From positions 1 to 43,381 of IMG/VR virus record IMGVR_UViG_3300027851_000052: a stretch of DNA of 43,381 bases. The stretch is one strand, 5' to 3'. A program made the position numbers and the translations under genes. Position 1 is the first letter of the stretch. Each line of letters begins with the position of its first letter. Of this stretch, positions 26,815 to 35,214 are shown in pieces. The notes under the pieces were generated by a model. That model worked only from the letters and a program-made list of their open reading frames with translations, searched no databases and was not told the origin of the DNA. Origin of the DNA: a virus.

Positions 26815-28710
26815 CTAGATAAGTTCACAACTTCCGCCAGTACAGGCGTATTCCTTACTACCTTTCGTGCTGTCTTCTGCCTCGAATTCAGCCAGTTCTT
26901 TGAAATCAAGTTCCGGCATCTGTGCTTTCAATTCAAGGTATTCTGCTTCTGTACACTCCTGGTACGGGGCGAGCTTGTACACTCCACCATCGTACGGCAA
27001 GAAGCTAATACCAGATATATAATCCCAATTCTGCTGAACCCACGCACCTACAGCAAGCCATTCATCATCCTTCACATAGATCGTACAACTAGGTTTATGT
27101 TCACAGTACTCTTCCTGTAGCATCTTCCAGTACTCAAGCTGCTCTAGTGCGGTTTCCTGATCTCTGAACACCGCAGTACTCGGGGCTTCAATCGGGAATT
27201 CAAATACCAGTGTGTTAGCGGAGTGCATCTCTTCACCAACTTCAGGATGCACAGGTACACCCTTCTGGATCAGGAACTGCGCCAAAGGATCAACAGCATC
27301 TACACGTACTCGTCTGATGTACCATCTACTGTACCGAGGATGCAACCCAGATGCAGAGTCTACAAGTTGAGACACAGTGCCTGATGGTTTAACGCATGTA
27401 ATTGCAGCAGGCATGTTAATACCAAGTATATCCGCCCATGCTTCCGCAGTCAGTACAGCCTCGTACTTCATTGCACGCAGCCAGCTTCTAGCTTCGTCAG
27501 ACACAGTACCGAGTACAGGATGATCTCTCAGTCCTGTCAATGACACACCAAGCAGTCTCTCTTCCTCGCAGTTCTGCTGCCACTCTTTAGACACGAACTT
27601 GAAATCAGTGAATGTACTTTGCACTATCCCAAGTATGGTAGCATGGTACATCTTGATAATCAAGTCATCTAAAGTATCCTCTGGGCGGACGACTACCTCT
27701 GTCAAGTTACACACTTCAGCAGAGCGGAGCAGTATCTCACTGCATGGGTTGCATCCGAACTCGTAATCTGGGTCACGCCTACCCGACTTTCCGGCTATGA
27801 TCTTAGCGGATTCCCTGTTGAAGATACCACGCTCCCCGGACTTACTCTTCATTAGGGCAAGCCACTCTTCCATGAAGCGTTCAGCATCTGGCTTTTCGGT
27901 GTACGCTACACTGTTGTTGCTGAGCATACGCTGAGGATTAGTATCCCAGAACATACCCGCTTTAGCATTAGCCATTCTGTCATCAGACAGATTACTCAAG
28001 CTAATACATGCACTCCTTCGTACACCACCCGCAACCACAATGTTCGCTATCTTGCAGGCTATGTCGTGCACTTCAAGGCTGTTCAGCTTCCGGCCTCGGG
28101 CCTGCTGGAACATCCGGGTCGTGAACTCAGCCAGCTCTAGGAGCGGCCCAGGACCGCTGGCGCGGCCTCCGAAGGTCTTCAGCTTGGCCCCCTTGGGCCG
28201 GACCCTGGACACGTTCAGAGGCCGGATAATGCCGTCATACAGGCCATGCAGGAGGCTCAGGTAAGCCCTGGCCCAGCCCTCCTTGGAATCTGGGACGATG
28301 ATCTCGTAATCGGACGCTGAGAGCGTGTCAGGGACAACCGGGAGGCGGTTGATAACCTGGCGCTCCACGGAGAATCCGACCCCGGTTCCGTTCATCAGGA
28401 CGTACAACATCTCAGCAAATGCACGCACTGAGTTCAACTCCCGGTACGCGCAATTGTATATGCACATGTTGTCGCGTTCTGCTGCTTTACCTGCTGTCCA
28501 CAAGGCACGCATACTTGGCATCACCTTCAAGTCGCGGATGCTCTTGCACGCCGCAGTGAAGTGCAGCTTGTATTCATCAGGTACTTTCTGGATAAAGAAA
28601 TCCATGTATCGGTTTACAGTTTCATGCCAGTCCTCTCTTCGTCCTTCTTTCTCAAGCCACCTAGCGTACGTACGCTTATAGATGAATTCTTGGTACACTG
28701 TGTTAAACAT
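26815..28710 (-). CDS. nrdJ: Class II (B12-dependent) ribonucleotide reductase
   Basis: A 631-residue monomeric adenosylcobalamin-dependent reductase, which would convert ribonucleoside triphosphates to deoxy forms without oxygen or a second subunit. Visible features: a Cys near residue 88 in CIYNCAYR, the active-site block FGCNPCSEILL (thiyl Cys and Glu), CVKPSGTVSQLVDSASG, and a C-terminal CTGGSC pair that would re-reduce the active site, as in the Lactobacillus enzyme. Its ATG overlaps the DNA polymerase stop by one base. A stretch in the 5' half (about 28080-28400) is GC-rich and GTAC-free, unlike the rest. Confidence 0.93.
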   Translation of the reverse strand: MFNTVYQEFIYKRTYARWLEKEGRREDWHETVNRYMDFFIQKVPDEYKLHFTAACKSIRDLKVMPSMRALWTAGKAAERDNMCIYNCAYRELNSVRAFAEMLYVLMNGTGVGFSVERQVINRLPVVPDTLSASDYEIIVPDSKEGWARAYLSLLHGLYDGIIRPLNVSRVRPKGAKLKTFGGRASGPGPLLELAEFTTRMFQQARGRKLNSLEVHDIACKIANIVVAGGVRRSACISLSNLSDDRMANAKAGMFWDTNPQRMLSNNSVAYTEKPDAERFMEEWLALMKSKSGERGIFNRESAKIIAGKSGRRDPDYEFGCNPCSEILLRSAEVCNLTEVVVRPEDTLDDLIIKMYHATILGIVQSTFTDFKFVSKEWQQNCEEERLLGVSLTGLRDHPVLGTVSDEARSWLRAMKYEAVLTAEAWADILGINMPAAITCVKPSGTVSQLVDSASGLHPRYSRWYIRRVRVDAVDPLAQFLIQKGVPVHPEVGEEMHSANTLVFEFPIEAPSTAVFRDQETALEQLEYWKMLQEEYCEHKPSCTIYVKDDEWLAVGAWVQQNWDYISGISFLPYDGGVYKLAPYQECTEAEYLELKAQMPELDFKELAEFEAEDSTKGSKEYACTGGSCELI

Positions 28711-29627
28711 CACTCTGCCTTGTAATGAGTTAAATTGTACATATCCGGCCCAACTTCTACCTCCACCGGGAACGGAACGTCAATCTGCATATCGAACGCT
28801 GTGTTGAATATCTCAGGCACACTCTCCATGATAGGCTGGATAACTTGCACCACTTCATGCAGTACATCCTTGTGACAGTCAATCCAGATACAGTCATGCA
28901 CAGTATTCACAAGCTCAGCTTTACCTTGCCAGAAGTCACGGCGGATGAACTCACGAATCAGTTTACCAAGTACAGCTTGTACGAACTCACCAGATGTACC
29001 TTGTACTGGATAGTTCTTCAGTTCAGTAGGCATGAAGCTATCTTTGATACCTTCGCGTTGCATCCACTTCGGAGCAGGGTACGTTCTGAATCCGTACAGT
29101 GTACCAGTTGGAGCTTGCCAGTACCCACGCCTGAACACAGACCCAAGTACAGGATCAAAGAACGGCTTAGCTGTGGCCTCTACTGCGCGTTGTACTGACT
29201 TATTGAATTCAACTACACCGGGGTACAGTCTATCTTCCGCTTCAATCATAGCTTCAACAGCTTCCTTGCTGATCCCTGTTGTTGCGCTGATCTTTGCAGC
29301 ACCTGCACCATAAGCCCTTTGAAAGCTAAAAACCTTGCATTCAGTTCTACGCTGCTTCCAGAGTTTGTAGTCAGGATCGGTTTCATCCTTGCACTTCTGC
29401 ACAGCCTCTTCGTACGTGCATCCGAATCGCGCTGACACACGCTTGCAGTGGAAGTCAACCTTGTTCTTCAAGTCCTGTCGCAGATGCAGGTCATTACTTA
29501 ACACACCCTGACCCACCACTTCAAGCTGGCTGTAGTCCGCCTCGATCATCACGCCGTCTTCACCGTACCGGGATACGAACATCTGTTTGACTTTCGATTT
29601 ATCCTTTCGTGGCAGGTTCTGCATGTT
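28710..29627 (-). CDS. DNA polymerase (family A), exon 2: polymerase domain
   Basis: This exon encodes the last 305 residues. It starts within the conserved block (NP)NMQNLP and carries motif A (VMIEADYSQLEVVGQG), motif B (RTECKVFSFQRAYGAG) and motif C (NTVHDCIWID). Motif B has Phe at the position of E. coli F762/T7 Y526. Motif C reads HDC rather than the more common HDE. The exon begins directly after the group I intron; an internal ATG at 29624 is not needed as a start once splicing is considered. The spliced protein has 767 residues. Confidence 0.9.
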   Translation of the reverse strand, partial: NMQNLPRKDKSKVKQMFVSRYGEDGVMIEADYSQLEVVGQGVLSNDLHLRQDLKNKVDFHCKRVSARFGCTYEEAVQKCKDETDPDYKLWKQRRTECKVFSFQRAYGAGAAKISATTGISKEAVEAMIEAEDRLYPGVVEFNKSVQRAVEATAKPFFDPVLGSVFRRGYWQAPTGTLYGFRTYPAPKWMQREGIKDSFMPTELKNYPVQGTSGEFVQAVLGKLIREFIRRDFWQGKAELVNTVHDCIWIDCHKDVLHEVVQVIQPIMESVPEIFNTAFDMQIDVPFPVEVEVGPDMYNLTHYKAE

Positions 29628-29683
29628 CCTTATATTCAGTTGAGGGCGTTAGTCTCAACCCGTCTTGCGACTGCTGTATATTC

Positions 29684-30229
29684 CTATACAGAGTAGACTA
29701 TATCATCTCTCCGAAATGGAGAGCCGTGCGCTTCCACCCACTTGAGTGTACTCTCTTTCGAGATAGTCGTTGCACCTTCTAATGAATGCAATCTCATATG
29801 GTCAGAGATTGTCATCAACACTAAGTTCTCGAACACATTGTTGTGTGGATTACCATCACAATGATGCACTACAAACCCGCTAGGAATTTGAGTTAAGCCA
29901 AGTGCTTCACACACTACAATATGGTGCACAAATACATGATGACTAGCTTTTCGTCCAGTGTACCAGTCTGGTTTAACGCGCATGAGATAGCCTTTCGAAT
30001 CAGACACATCCCCTATGTATCTAGGGTGCTCTGTACCCGTCTTACCCAACATAGGATTCTTACTTCCCAGCTTTGAATTGCGATACGTAGTACGTTTTCT
30101 TGCATCGCGTTCATCTTTAGTATAATGTTTTTGCACATACTTATGTACGTGTTTATATGGTATACCAAGATGGTTCGCTATATCCTGCATAGTCATCTCT
30201 GTTGTTTCATACAAGAACTTAATGTCCAT
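29684..30229 (-). CDS. Intron-encoded HNH homing endonuclease
   Basis: A 181-residue enzyme. The N-terminus looks like a helix-turn-helix (MTMQDIANHLGIPYKHVHKY). The nuclease centre is HHCDGNPHNN followed by FENLVLMT and DHMRLHS, an HNH motif. Such enzymes cut intron-less copies of the gene and spread the intron. It has its own ribosome site (AAGGAG, eight bases before the ATG). The last codons coincide with the ribozyme core, so that DNA serves both protein and RNA. A promoter-like match also lies inside this gene (30143-30157). Confidence 0.9.
   Translation of the reverse strand: MDIKFLYETTEMTMQDIANHLGIPYKHVHKYVQKHYTKDERDARKRTTYRNSKLGSKNPMLGKTGTEHPRYIGDVSDSKGYLMRVKPDWYTGRKASHHVFVHHIVVCEALGLTQIPSGFVVHHCDGNPHNNVFENLVLMTISDHMRLHSLEGATTISKESTLKWVEAHGSPFRRDDIVYSV
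30143..30157 (-). promoter_or_regulatory. Promoter-like match inside the HNH gene
   Basis: The minus strand reads TATAAACACGTAC, identical over 13 bases to the core of the intergenic promoter candidates. Here it encodes part of YKHVHKY. It may be chance, or an internal promoter that drives polymerase exon 2 and ribonucleotide reductase. Confidence 0.3.
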
Positions 30230-30321
30230 TTGGCACTCCTTAGTGCTGTTTGGTTAGCTTGGCTCAGGATTGTCCGGTCTGGATATTCCCTGAATTCACA
30301 CGGTTTTACAACCCCATGTTA

Positions 30322-31707
30322 AGGGTTAGAACTACTCAATCGGGTCGTGACTGTAAGGGTATGGTTCAGCATGTGATGCAAGATACTATCGGCTGGATCA
30401 ACCAGGGTGAGCATACCTACTGCTTCTCCATCCCCTTTATCCCGCCGATAGTACGTGCCTATCTCTTTCAACAGTGCAGCGTACCTACTCAAGTACTCAC
30501 AGAACGGAATACCTGAATGCTGAAGAGCTTCCATTTGCTCGTCACCAGTGCTGTACACTACATTACCTGCGCGGTCCGTAGTCTTGGTAGCCCAATCAGG
30601 ATCGGGCTGTACAATCTGCGGCAGGTGGAATAACTTATCGTACAGCTTAGTCTTCAGCTTCCCCTGTACTTCAACCTTCTTAGTCTTGTACTCCCCCTTC
30701 CGCTTACCTGACAAGAACGTATCGCACTCGTACACTACACCATTCTTAGACTTGAACTTACCTGGGGCGATAATCAGTTCAGGTGGTACAGGTCTTCCTT
30801 GCCACAAGTACCTATCTTCAGTAGCCTTAGTGTACGTACAGTTTCCTTCGTCATCCAAGATAGGACCACGCTCTTGGTAGTGCAGTGCTCCACCGAACAG
30901 GATAGCAGACTTCTGCCTATTGCTCCATGTCCATTCAATCTGCTCCGGCAAATCAGGAGGTAAGAACTCACTGAGCTTAGCAGTGATCGTATCTAGTTCA
31001 TCCTGCAATTCCACCAGCAGTTCTTCAGCTTTATTCAAGTCAACCTTGATACCGTTGAACTGCATCCTAGATGTGCAGAGCATCCCGTCCATGCGGAACA
31101 ACCATGCTTTGAACATCTTGAGCTTGTGCAGTTTCTCAACCTGCCCAGTGTACACCTTCAACGTATTCCCGATGTCACCGCCCTGCTTGTCATGTCCAAT
31201 CAAGTACTCAAGCATGAGGTCAACAGGTATCTCGTACGTCTTGATGCCTTGCTTCCACATCTCAGCAATAGCATCCACCTTTGTATCTCCACCGTACAAT
31301 GGAGCTACGTCATTCAAACTGCACATCTGTGCTTTCTGGTGCTGTGCTCTAAGCAGGTACTCTGCGTACTGGCAGTCATGCACTCGACCACCGCGCTTGA
31401 AGAACTCAATAAGCTGAGGGTCTTTCCACAAGTAATGCAGATCGTACCCGCAGATATTAAAGCCTACGAGTACATCTATGTTATCCAAGATACCATCAGG
31501 GAACCTACGAGGAAGCCCCGCAGGGTCAAGGGAGTACACCGCTTTATTCTCATCTTCATCGTACCGCCTGTACCCGAAGTAATACAAGCCGTTCTTGTAC
31601 TGTCCCGTTTCATCTTTTACAAATGGGTTAGACTTTCTCTTGAACGCTGCTTCTGTCCCGCACTCAAGGTCTATGATTAAGTACCGTCCAAGGTCATCCG
31701 ACTGCAT
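30322..31707 (-). CDS. DNA polymerase (family A), exon 1: proofreading and palm start
   Basis: This exon gives the first 462 residues. LIIDLECG is the Exo I motif and VGFNICGYDLHYLW the Exo II motif of a 3'-5' exonuclease, so proofreading appears intact. The exon ends in TVTTRLSSSNP, the conserved family A segment just before the active site, where the intron interrupts the gene. Without splicing the reading frame would stop one codon into the intron. The ATG chosen has AAGGAGGAACCTG before it and overlaps the ligase end by 14 bases. Confidence 0.92.
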
Positions 31708-32536
31708 CAGGTTCCTCCTTGTCATCATGCCATGCTTGGAACGTAGCCTGCCTGAGTGCTTTGTACCCAGGATCAGGCTTAGCTTTAACCTTGCAGATAC
31801 GTCCGATGTACCTGAAAGGATTCTGGAACATATCAGTACGCTCGTCGTGCTTCATCTTACCTGCACCGACCTTGAACTCTGCACCAGTGGCGTCACTGCA
31901 CCAGATAGCTCCAACCATCCCTTTAGGTTCACCGTACTTGTCAACAGCTTCTTCGTACGCAAGTACCTTCAGGTCGAGGGTATCCTCGAACACGTACTTC
32001 TGGCTGGCCCATGAGCGGGTCAGTGTGTACAAGCCATCGGTAGGCCGGATCATTGCACCCTCAACAGGTCTGAACTGCCTAGCTTTTTCCAAGTCCTGAA
32101 TCCACCGTTGCAATCCTTCAGGAGTTTCGTACAAGTACTGCGGCACTAGTTTAACAAAGCGCATGCATCCTCCAGGAAGATTGCACCACCATGTCTGCAA
32201 TGCTATAAGCCTAGCATGGAACGGTGTATTCGGGATGTCTGCATCGAACACCCAGAGTTCAGCATCTCGCCATGCTTCATCCTTCCTGCACTTACCTGAG
32301 ATAGTTCCGAAGTTCATCCCTGGCTTGTAATGCTCCCCAATAATAGGGAAGTCAGGCAGGAACGGTTTAATTTTATCATGTATCCACTGTACACCAAGCA
32401 AAGGCTTGCTCTGCCTACTCTGCATCTTCTCTTTAGTGTACACCCCAGGAACACCATCGAGTTTCTCACTGACGTACACAGGGAAGCTGCACTTACTTGG
32501 ATCGTAGTTCTTACTGAGCATCATAACTTCAGACAT
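31694..32536 (-). CDS. ATP-dependent DNA ligase
   Basis: A 280-residue ligase. The adenylated Lys lies in SEKLDGVPG (motif I). Other nucleotidyltransferase motifs are IIGEHY, EGAMIRP and LDLKVLAYEE, and a small OB-like tail follows. It should seal nicks between Okazaki fragments. It is shorter than T7 ligase (359 residues) but keeps the core. It directly follows a Cys-rich gene with no gap and precedes DNA polymerase. Confidence 0.92.
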   Translation of the reverse strand: MSEVMMLSKNYDPSKCSFPVYVSEKLDGVPGVYTKEKMQSRQSKPLLGVQWIHDKIKPFLPDFPIIGEHYKPGMNFGTISGKCRKDEAWRDAELWVFDADIPNTPFHARLIALQTWWCNLPGGCMRFVKLVPQYLYETPEGLQRWIQDLEKARQFRPVEGAMIRPTDGLYTLTRSWASQKYVFEDTLDLKVLAYEEAVDKYGEPKGMVGAIWCSDATGAEFKVGAGKMKHDERTDMFQNPFRYIGRICKVKAKPDPGYKALRQATFQAWHDDKEEPDAVG

Positions 32537-32743
32537 CTAGCACCTCTCATGCGGCTGAGGCCAGTACTCTTGATCTGCGTCCCGCTGAATGTACTTGCAT
32601 TCAGTCCCACCGATAGCAGCGCATACCTTGCATGGGTACAAGTAACCATCATTCTCACAGAACTTACAATCAAAGCAGCAAGACTCGTGATAGCACAGCT
32701 TAGCACTCGCTTCAAAATTAAAAGGACAATCGTACTTACTCAT
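32537..32743 (-). CDS. Small Cys-rich putative zinc-binding protein
   Basis: A 68-residue protein with 10 Cys. The centre, CCFDCKFCENDGYLYPCKVC, has two CxxC pairs split by about ten residues, typical of a zinc knuckle or small ribbon. Similar CxxC..PCxxC modules occur twice in the 337-residue early protein. Function is unknown. GGAGGA precedes the ATG, which lies eight bases inside the upstream gene. Confidence 0.75.
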   Translation of the reverse strand: MSKYDCPFNFEASAKLCYHESCCFDCKFCENDGYLYPCKVCAAIGGTECKYIQRDADQEYWPQPHERC

Positions 32744-33227
32744 CTTCCAATTCCTCCCAGTCTTCTACAGGCCAAAGGTCGTTAACCCCGATGCCACATT
32801 GCATGTACTCGTACAAGAACATTAAACTGCACAGTGCATGGTCGTAATGCGAGTTCCCTGATTCCGGGTCAATCAGTTCTCCCTGGCATGGTCCGAATAC
32901 AAGATGCCTGAGTGCAGCATCAAGAACGCGACTCCACTCCATACCCTCTTTCCAGTTGTTCCGGGTGTACTTCTGCATACCGTACACTAAGCCATTCGCA
33001 CATCCAGTAATAGCTTGGGTAGAGCCAAGGTACTCACGGAGTTGCGTGATACTGTACGCAATCATATTCATAGCGGAATTCGTGCAGTCCATGTGTCCTG
33101 CCCGGCTGATGCTCATAATAATTCCACGCAGTTCATGCGGCACACTACCAGGGATCAACAAATCGAGTACATCTGTACTAATCAAGCTAAGTTGAGGCTT
33201 CCCTTTGTCATGCTTAATCGCTGCCAT
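32736..33227 (-). CDS. dATP/dGTP diphosphohydrolase-like protein (DUF5664 type)
   Basis: A 163-residue protein with the sequence pattern of the phage family PF18909: KHDKGKPQLSLI at the start, GMQKYTRNNWKEGMEWSRVL, DAALRHL and GELIDPESGNSHYDHALC. Related proteins are linked to removal of dATP/dGTP in some phages, but activity here is inferred. The rest of a 2-aminoadenine (Z-DNA) pathway, such as PurZ, is not seen. The start was set at MAAIKHDKG, where GGAGGG lies before an ATG that overlaps the previous stop by one base (TAATG). Confidence 0.75.
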   Translation of the reverse strand: MAAIKHDKGKPQLSLISTDVLDLLIPGSVPHELRGIIMSISRAGHMDCTNSAMNMIAYSITQLREYLGSTQAITGCANGLVYGMQKYTRNNWKEGMEWSRVLDAALRHLVFGPCQGELIDPESGNSHYDHALCSLMFLYEYMQCGIGVNDLWPVEDWEELEDE

Positions 33228-34807
33228 TACGCCCTCCAATCTTCTCCGATACAGGTTACGATTGCACGCTTTCCATTCTTGTACTGCACAACATGACTAT
33301 GACTCCAATTACTCGGACCTCTGTTGTACTCAAGGTCAAGTTTACTTGTGACCCCTGCACTGAATACACCGTCACGAATACCTGCTGCATGCACATGCCC
33401 TATGGTACTCTTCACTCCGATCTTACCCAGGTTCTCAATGTTCCCTCGTGTACCATTCGGCCCAAGATGTCCGTGCATACCGAGCTCAATTTCATTATGC
33501 ATGAAACTATCACCCAAGGTCAGGAATTTAATACGCTTGTGCGCTGTGTCCTCTACATGCTTCAGTACCTGCCGCTGATACGTAATACTGCTGTATTCTG
33601 GTACATCGTGCTCGATAGCCATGCACATATCCAGGTTAGCTTCCAACCACAGTTTCATATTCACAGGATCACGAAAGCCAGCAGGGTCTTTAAGCCACTG
33701 GTAAAATGCGTAGTTGTGATTCGACGGTGCAACAATCAAGTACCCGGTATCAGGCATGTAAGTAACAAGGTTATCCAGTACCAATCCAGCAGACATGAAC
33801 TCAGCTTCAACAGTCTTGGCCCGTGCTCTGTACATGAAGTGCGGATCACTCTTGTTCCAATGACTGCGGCTATAGAAGTCTATCAAGTCATGCAGCACGA
33901 GGTACTTAGGTTGCAGCGCAGCTATCAGTTTCCTAGCAGCAGCGAGTGCCTGCTTAGATACACGAGGTGCATGAATATCCCCGAGGGTAATACTATCTGC
34001 ACTCAACCCATAGATGCATCCCTCGGCTGAGTAATGCGCATCTAGATCATAGAAGTCGCCCTGTTCATTCGCAACGAGTTGCCGGGCGAACCACTCGCCT
34101 GTGCTAGTAACCTCTACGTACAGTGCTCCGAATACATGGCAGAAGTCTGCTTTCTGTCCAGTCTTTCTAGGGATGTAGTTCCGCTGAGTAACTGCGCCTG
34201 TAGTGTACATGAACTTAGTGGGTGAACTCAAAGGTGTAGGTACACTTTGCATACATAACTTAGTATGCGGCACAATACCCGATGCGTCCCTAGTGTACGT
34301 TTCAAGTCCTGTCAATGGTCGCACTGCTGTTGGCAGAATATCGAGTTCCCCGCACCACACAAGAGGAGTACACCTAGCGCCACCCTTTGTAATCTCAGCG
34401 GCCTCGGACATGAAGTAATCTTCAAGCCGAGGATCATACCACAATCCTTCACGTGTCTTATCCAGATTCTGAAAGCCTTCCTTATTGTACGTAATCTTTG
34501 CTACCTTCAATCGTGCATCGTTCTTATTACAGAACACTTCCAGAGCACGGAGGAATCGCTCATGCACAGGTGTATTATTCTGTGCAGCAGTGAACACGAA
34601 TCTTCTACCGAACAGCTTGACTCTACGCTTATCGGGTGCTTCAATGCATCCCTGCTGGACAGGCAAGGCGTCATCGAATGCGCGATCAAGTCTTGATCTC
34701 CATCTTCGTACAGTCCGCTCTGATACCTGCAATGCAGCCGCTATCTTCTTAGTGTCTCTACCGTGCTCTTTGAATGCAGTAAGTATCTCGTCATGCGTGT
34801 ACGTCAT
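33227..34807 (-). CDS. HTH-metallophosphoesterase, T5 A1-like
   Basis: A 526-residue protein. Residues about 1-50 form a helix-turn-helix (KKIAAALQVSERTVRRWRSR). The C-terminal half carries calcineurin-type phosphoesterase motifs in order: GDIHAPR, LHDLIDF, APSNHNYAF, MHGHLGPNGTRG and GHVHAAGI, then GVTSKLDLEYNRGPSNW. The last part resembles T5 A1, a pre-early protein linked to host DNA breakdown and DNA transfer. It is likely a nuclease or phosphodiesterase targeted to DNA. The ATG used overlaps the upstream stop by four bases. Confidence 0.8.
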   Translation of the reverse strand: MTYTHDEILTAFKEHGRDTKKIAAALQVSERTVRRWRSRLDRAFDDALPVQQGCIEAPDKRRVKLFGRRFVFTAAQNNTPVHERFLRALEVFCNKNDARLKVAKITYNKEGFQNLDKTREGLWYDPRLEDYFMSEAAEITKGGARCTPLVWCGELDILPTAVRPLTGLETYTRDASGIVPHTKLCMQSVPTPLSSPTKFMYTTGAVTQRNYIPRKTGQKADFCHVFGALYVEVTSTGEWFARQLVANEQGDFYDLDAHYSAEGCIYGLSADSITLGDIHAPRVSKQALAAARKLIAALQPKYLVLHDLIDFYSRSHWNKSDPHFMYRARAKTVEAEFMSAGLVLDNLVTYMPDTGYLIVAPSNHNYAFYQWLKDPAGFRDPVNMKLWLEANLDMCMAIEHDVPEYSSITYQRQVLKHVEDTAHKRIKFLTLGDSFMHNEIELGMHGHLGPNGTRGNIENLGKIGVKSTIGHVHAAGIRDGVFSAGVTSKLDLEYNRGPSNWSHSHVVQYKNGKRAIVTCIGEDWRA

Positions 34808-35214
34808 ATTGCTATACCTACTACGATCTTGGGTACGTAATCCATACATGCTTTAGCCAGGGCGACGCGATCTTCTTTACGCTCTAATTGTAAGAGTTCA
34901 AGAGCACCGGAAAAGGCTACTGTACGCCAGTATAATTTAAAATCAGAAGTACAAATGTAATTATACAAACCTTCACGCGCAGTTATGAATTCTCCTGCAC
35001 TCTGGTACTCTTGTACTGTGCCACCGCATTCACGAACAAAAGAGACAGCAGCATCGTCATCCTCAAACAGGATACAATAGTCGATGTCTTTAGCATCTGT
35101 AGATTGCACAAGACAACTACCAGTTAGATGCGCATCAATAATACCTGACCTCCGCCAAGCGTGCTTTCTAAGGCGATCTGGTATTACCGTGCTCATAGTA
35201 AGTGTGCCACTCAT
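34804..35214 (-). CDS. Nucleotidyltransferase-like protein
   Basis: A 136-residue protein. HLTGSCLVQSTDAKDIDYCI has the GS...DxD arrangement of the pol-beta nucleotidyltransferase fold, where the two Asp hold the metal. The substrate is unknown: such phage proteins could modify RNA, proteins or nucleotides. It lies in the replication operon and overlaps the helicase stop by four bases. Confidence 0.65.
   Translation of the reverse strand: MSGTLTMSTVIPDRLRKHAWRRSGIIDAHLTGSCLVQSTDAKDIDYCILFEDDDAAVSFVRECGGTVQEYQSAGEFITAREGLYNYICTSDFKLYWRTVAFSGALELLQLERKEDRVALAKACMDYVPKIVVGIAI

Larger units (their letters stand above)
29628..30321 (-). ncRNA. Group I intron in the DNA polymerase gene
   Basis: Removal of 694 bases joins the exons in frame as SSSNP-NMQNLP. 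The upstream exon end AACCCT pairs with GGGGTT (30315-30310) to form P1 with the expected U-G pair at the splice site, and the intron ends in G. Core elements can be read on the minus strand: P-like TTCAGGGAA, Q-like AATCCTGAGCCAAGC (TCAGG/CCTGA gives P4), R-like CAACGACTATC (near 29768) and S-like GATATAGTCTAC (near 29702), whose GACTA/TAGTC pair forms P7. Small hairpins with GNRA loops (GTATAGGAATATAC, GTCGCAAGAC) lie near the 3' end. The endonuclease frame occupies most of the intron, and its last third of about 100 bases overlaps R, P8 and S. Confidence 0.92.

Noticed and set aside
28710-31728. DNA polymerase as a frameshifted or broken gene
   Set aside because: The two parts join exactly at a conserved motif once the group I intron is removed, and the intron has P1, P4 and P7 pairings. 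Splicing explains the break better than decay.
32736-33227. Evidence for a 2-aminoadenine (Z) genome
   Set aside because: Only a DUF5664-type protein is present. PurZ and a DatZ-type enzyme are not found in the window, so the claim is not supported.
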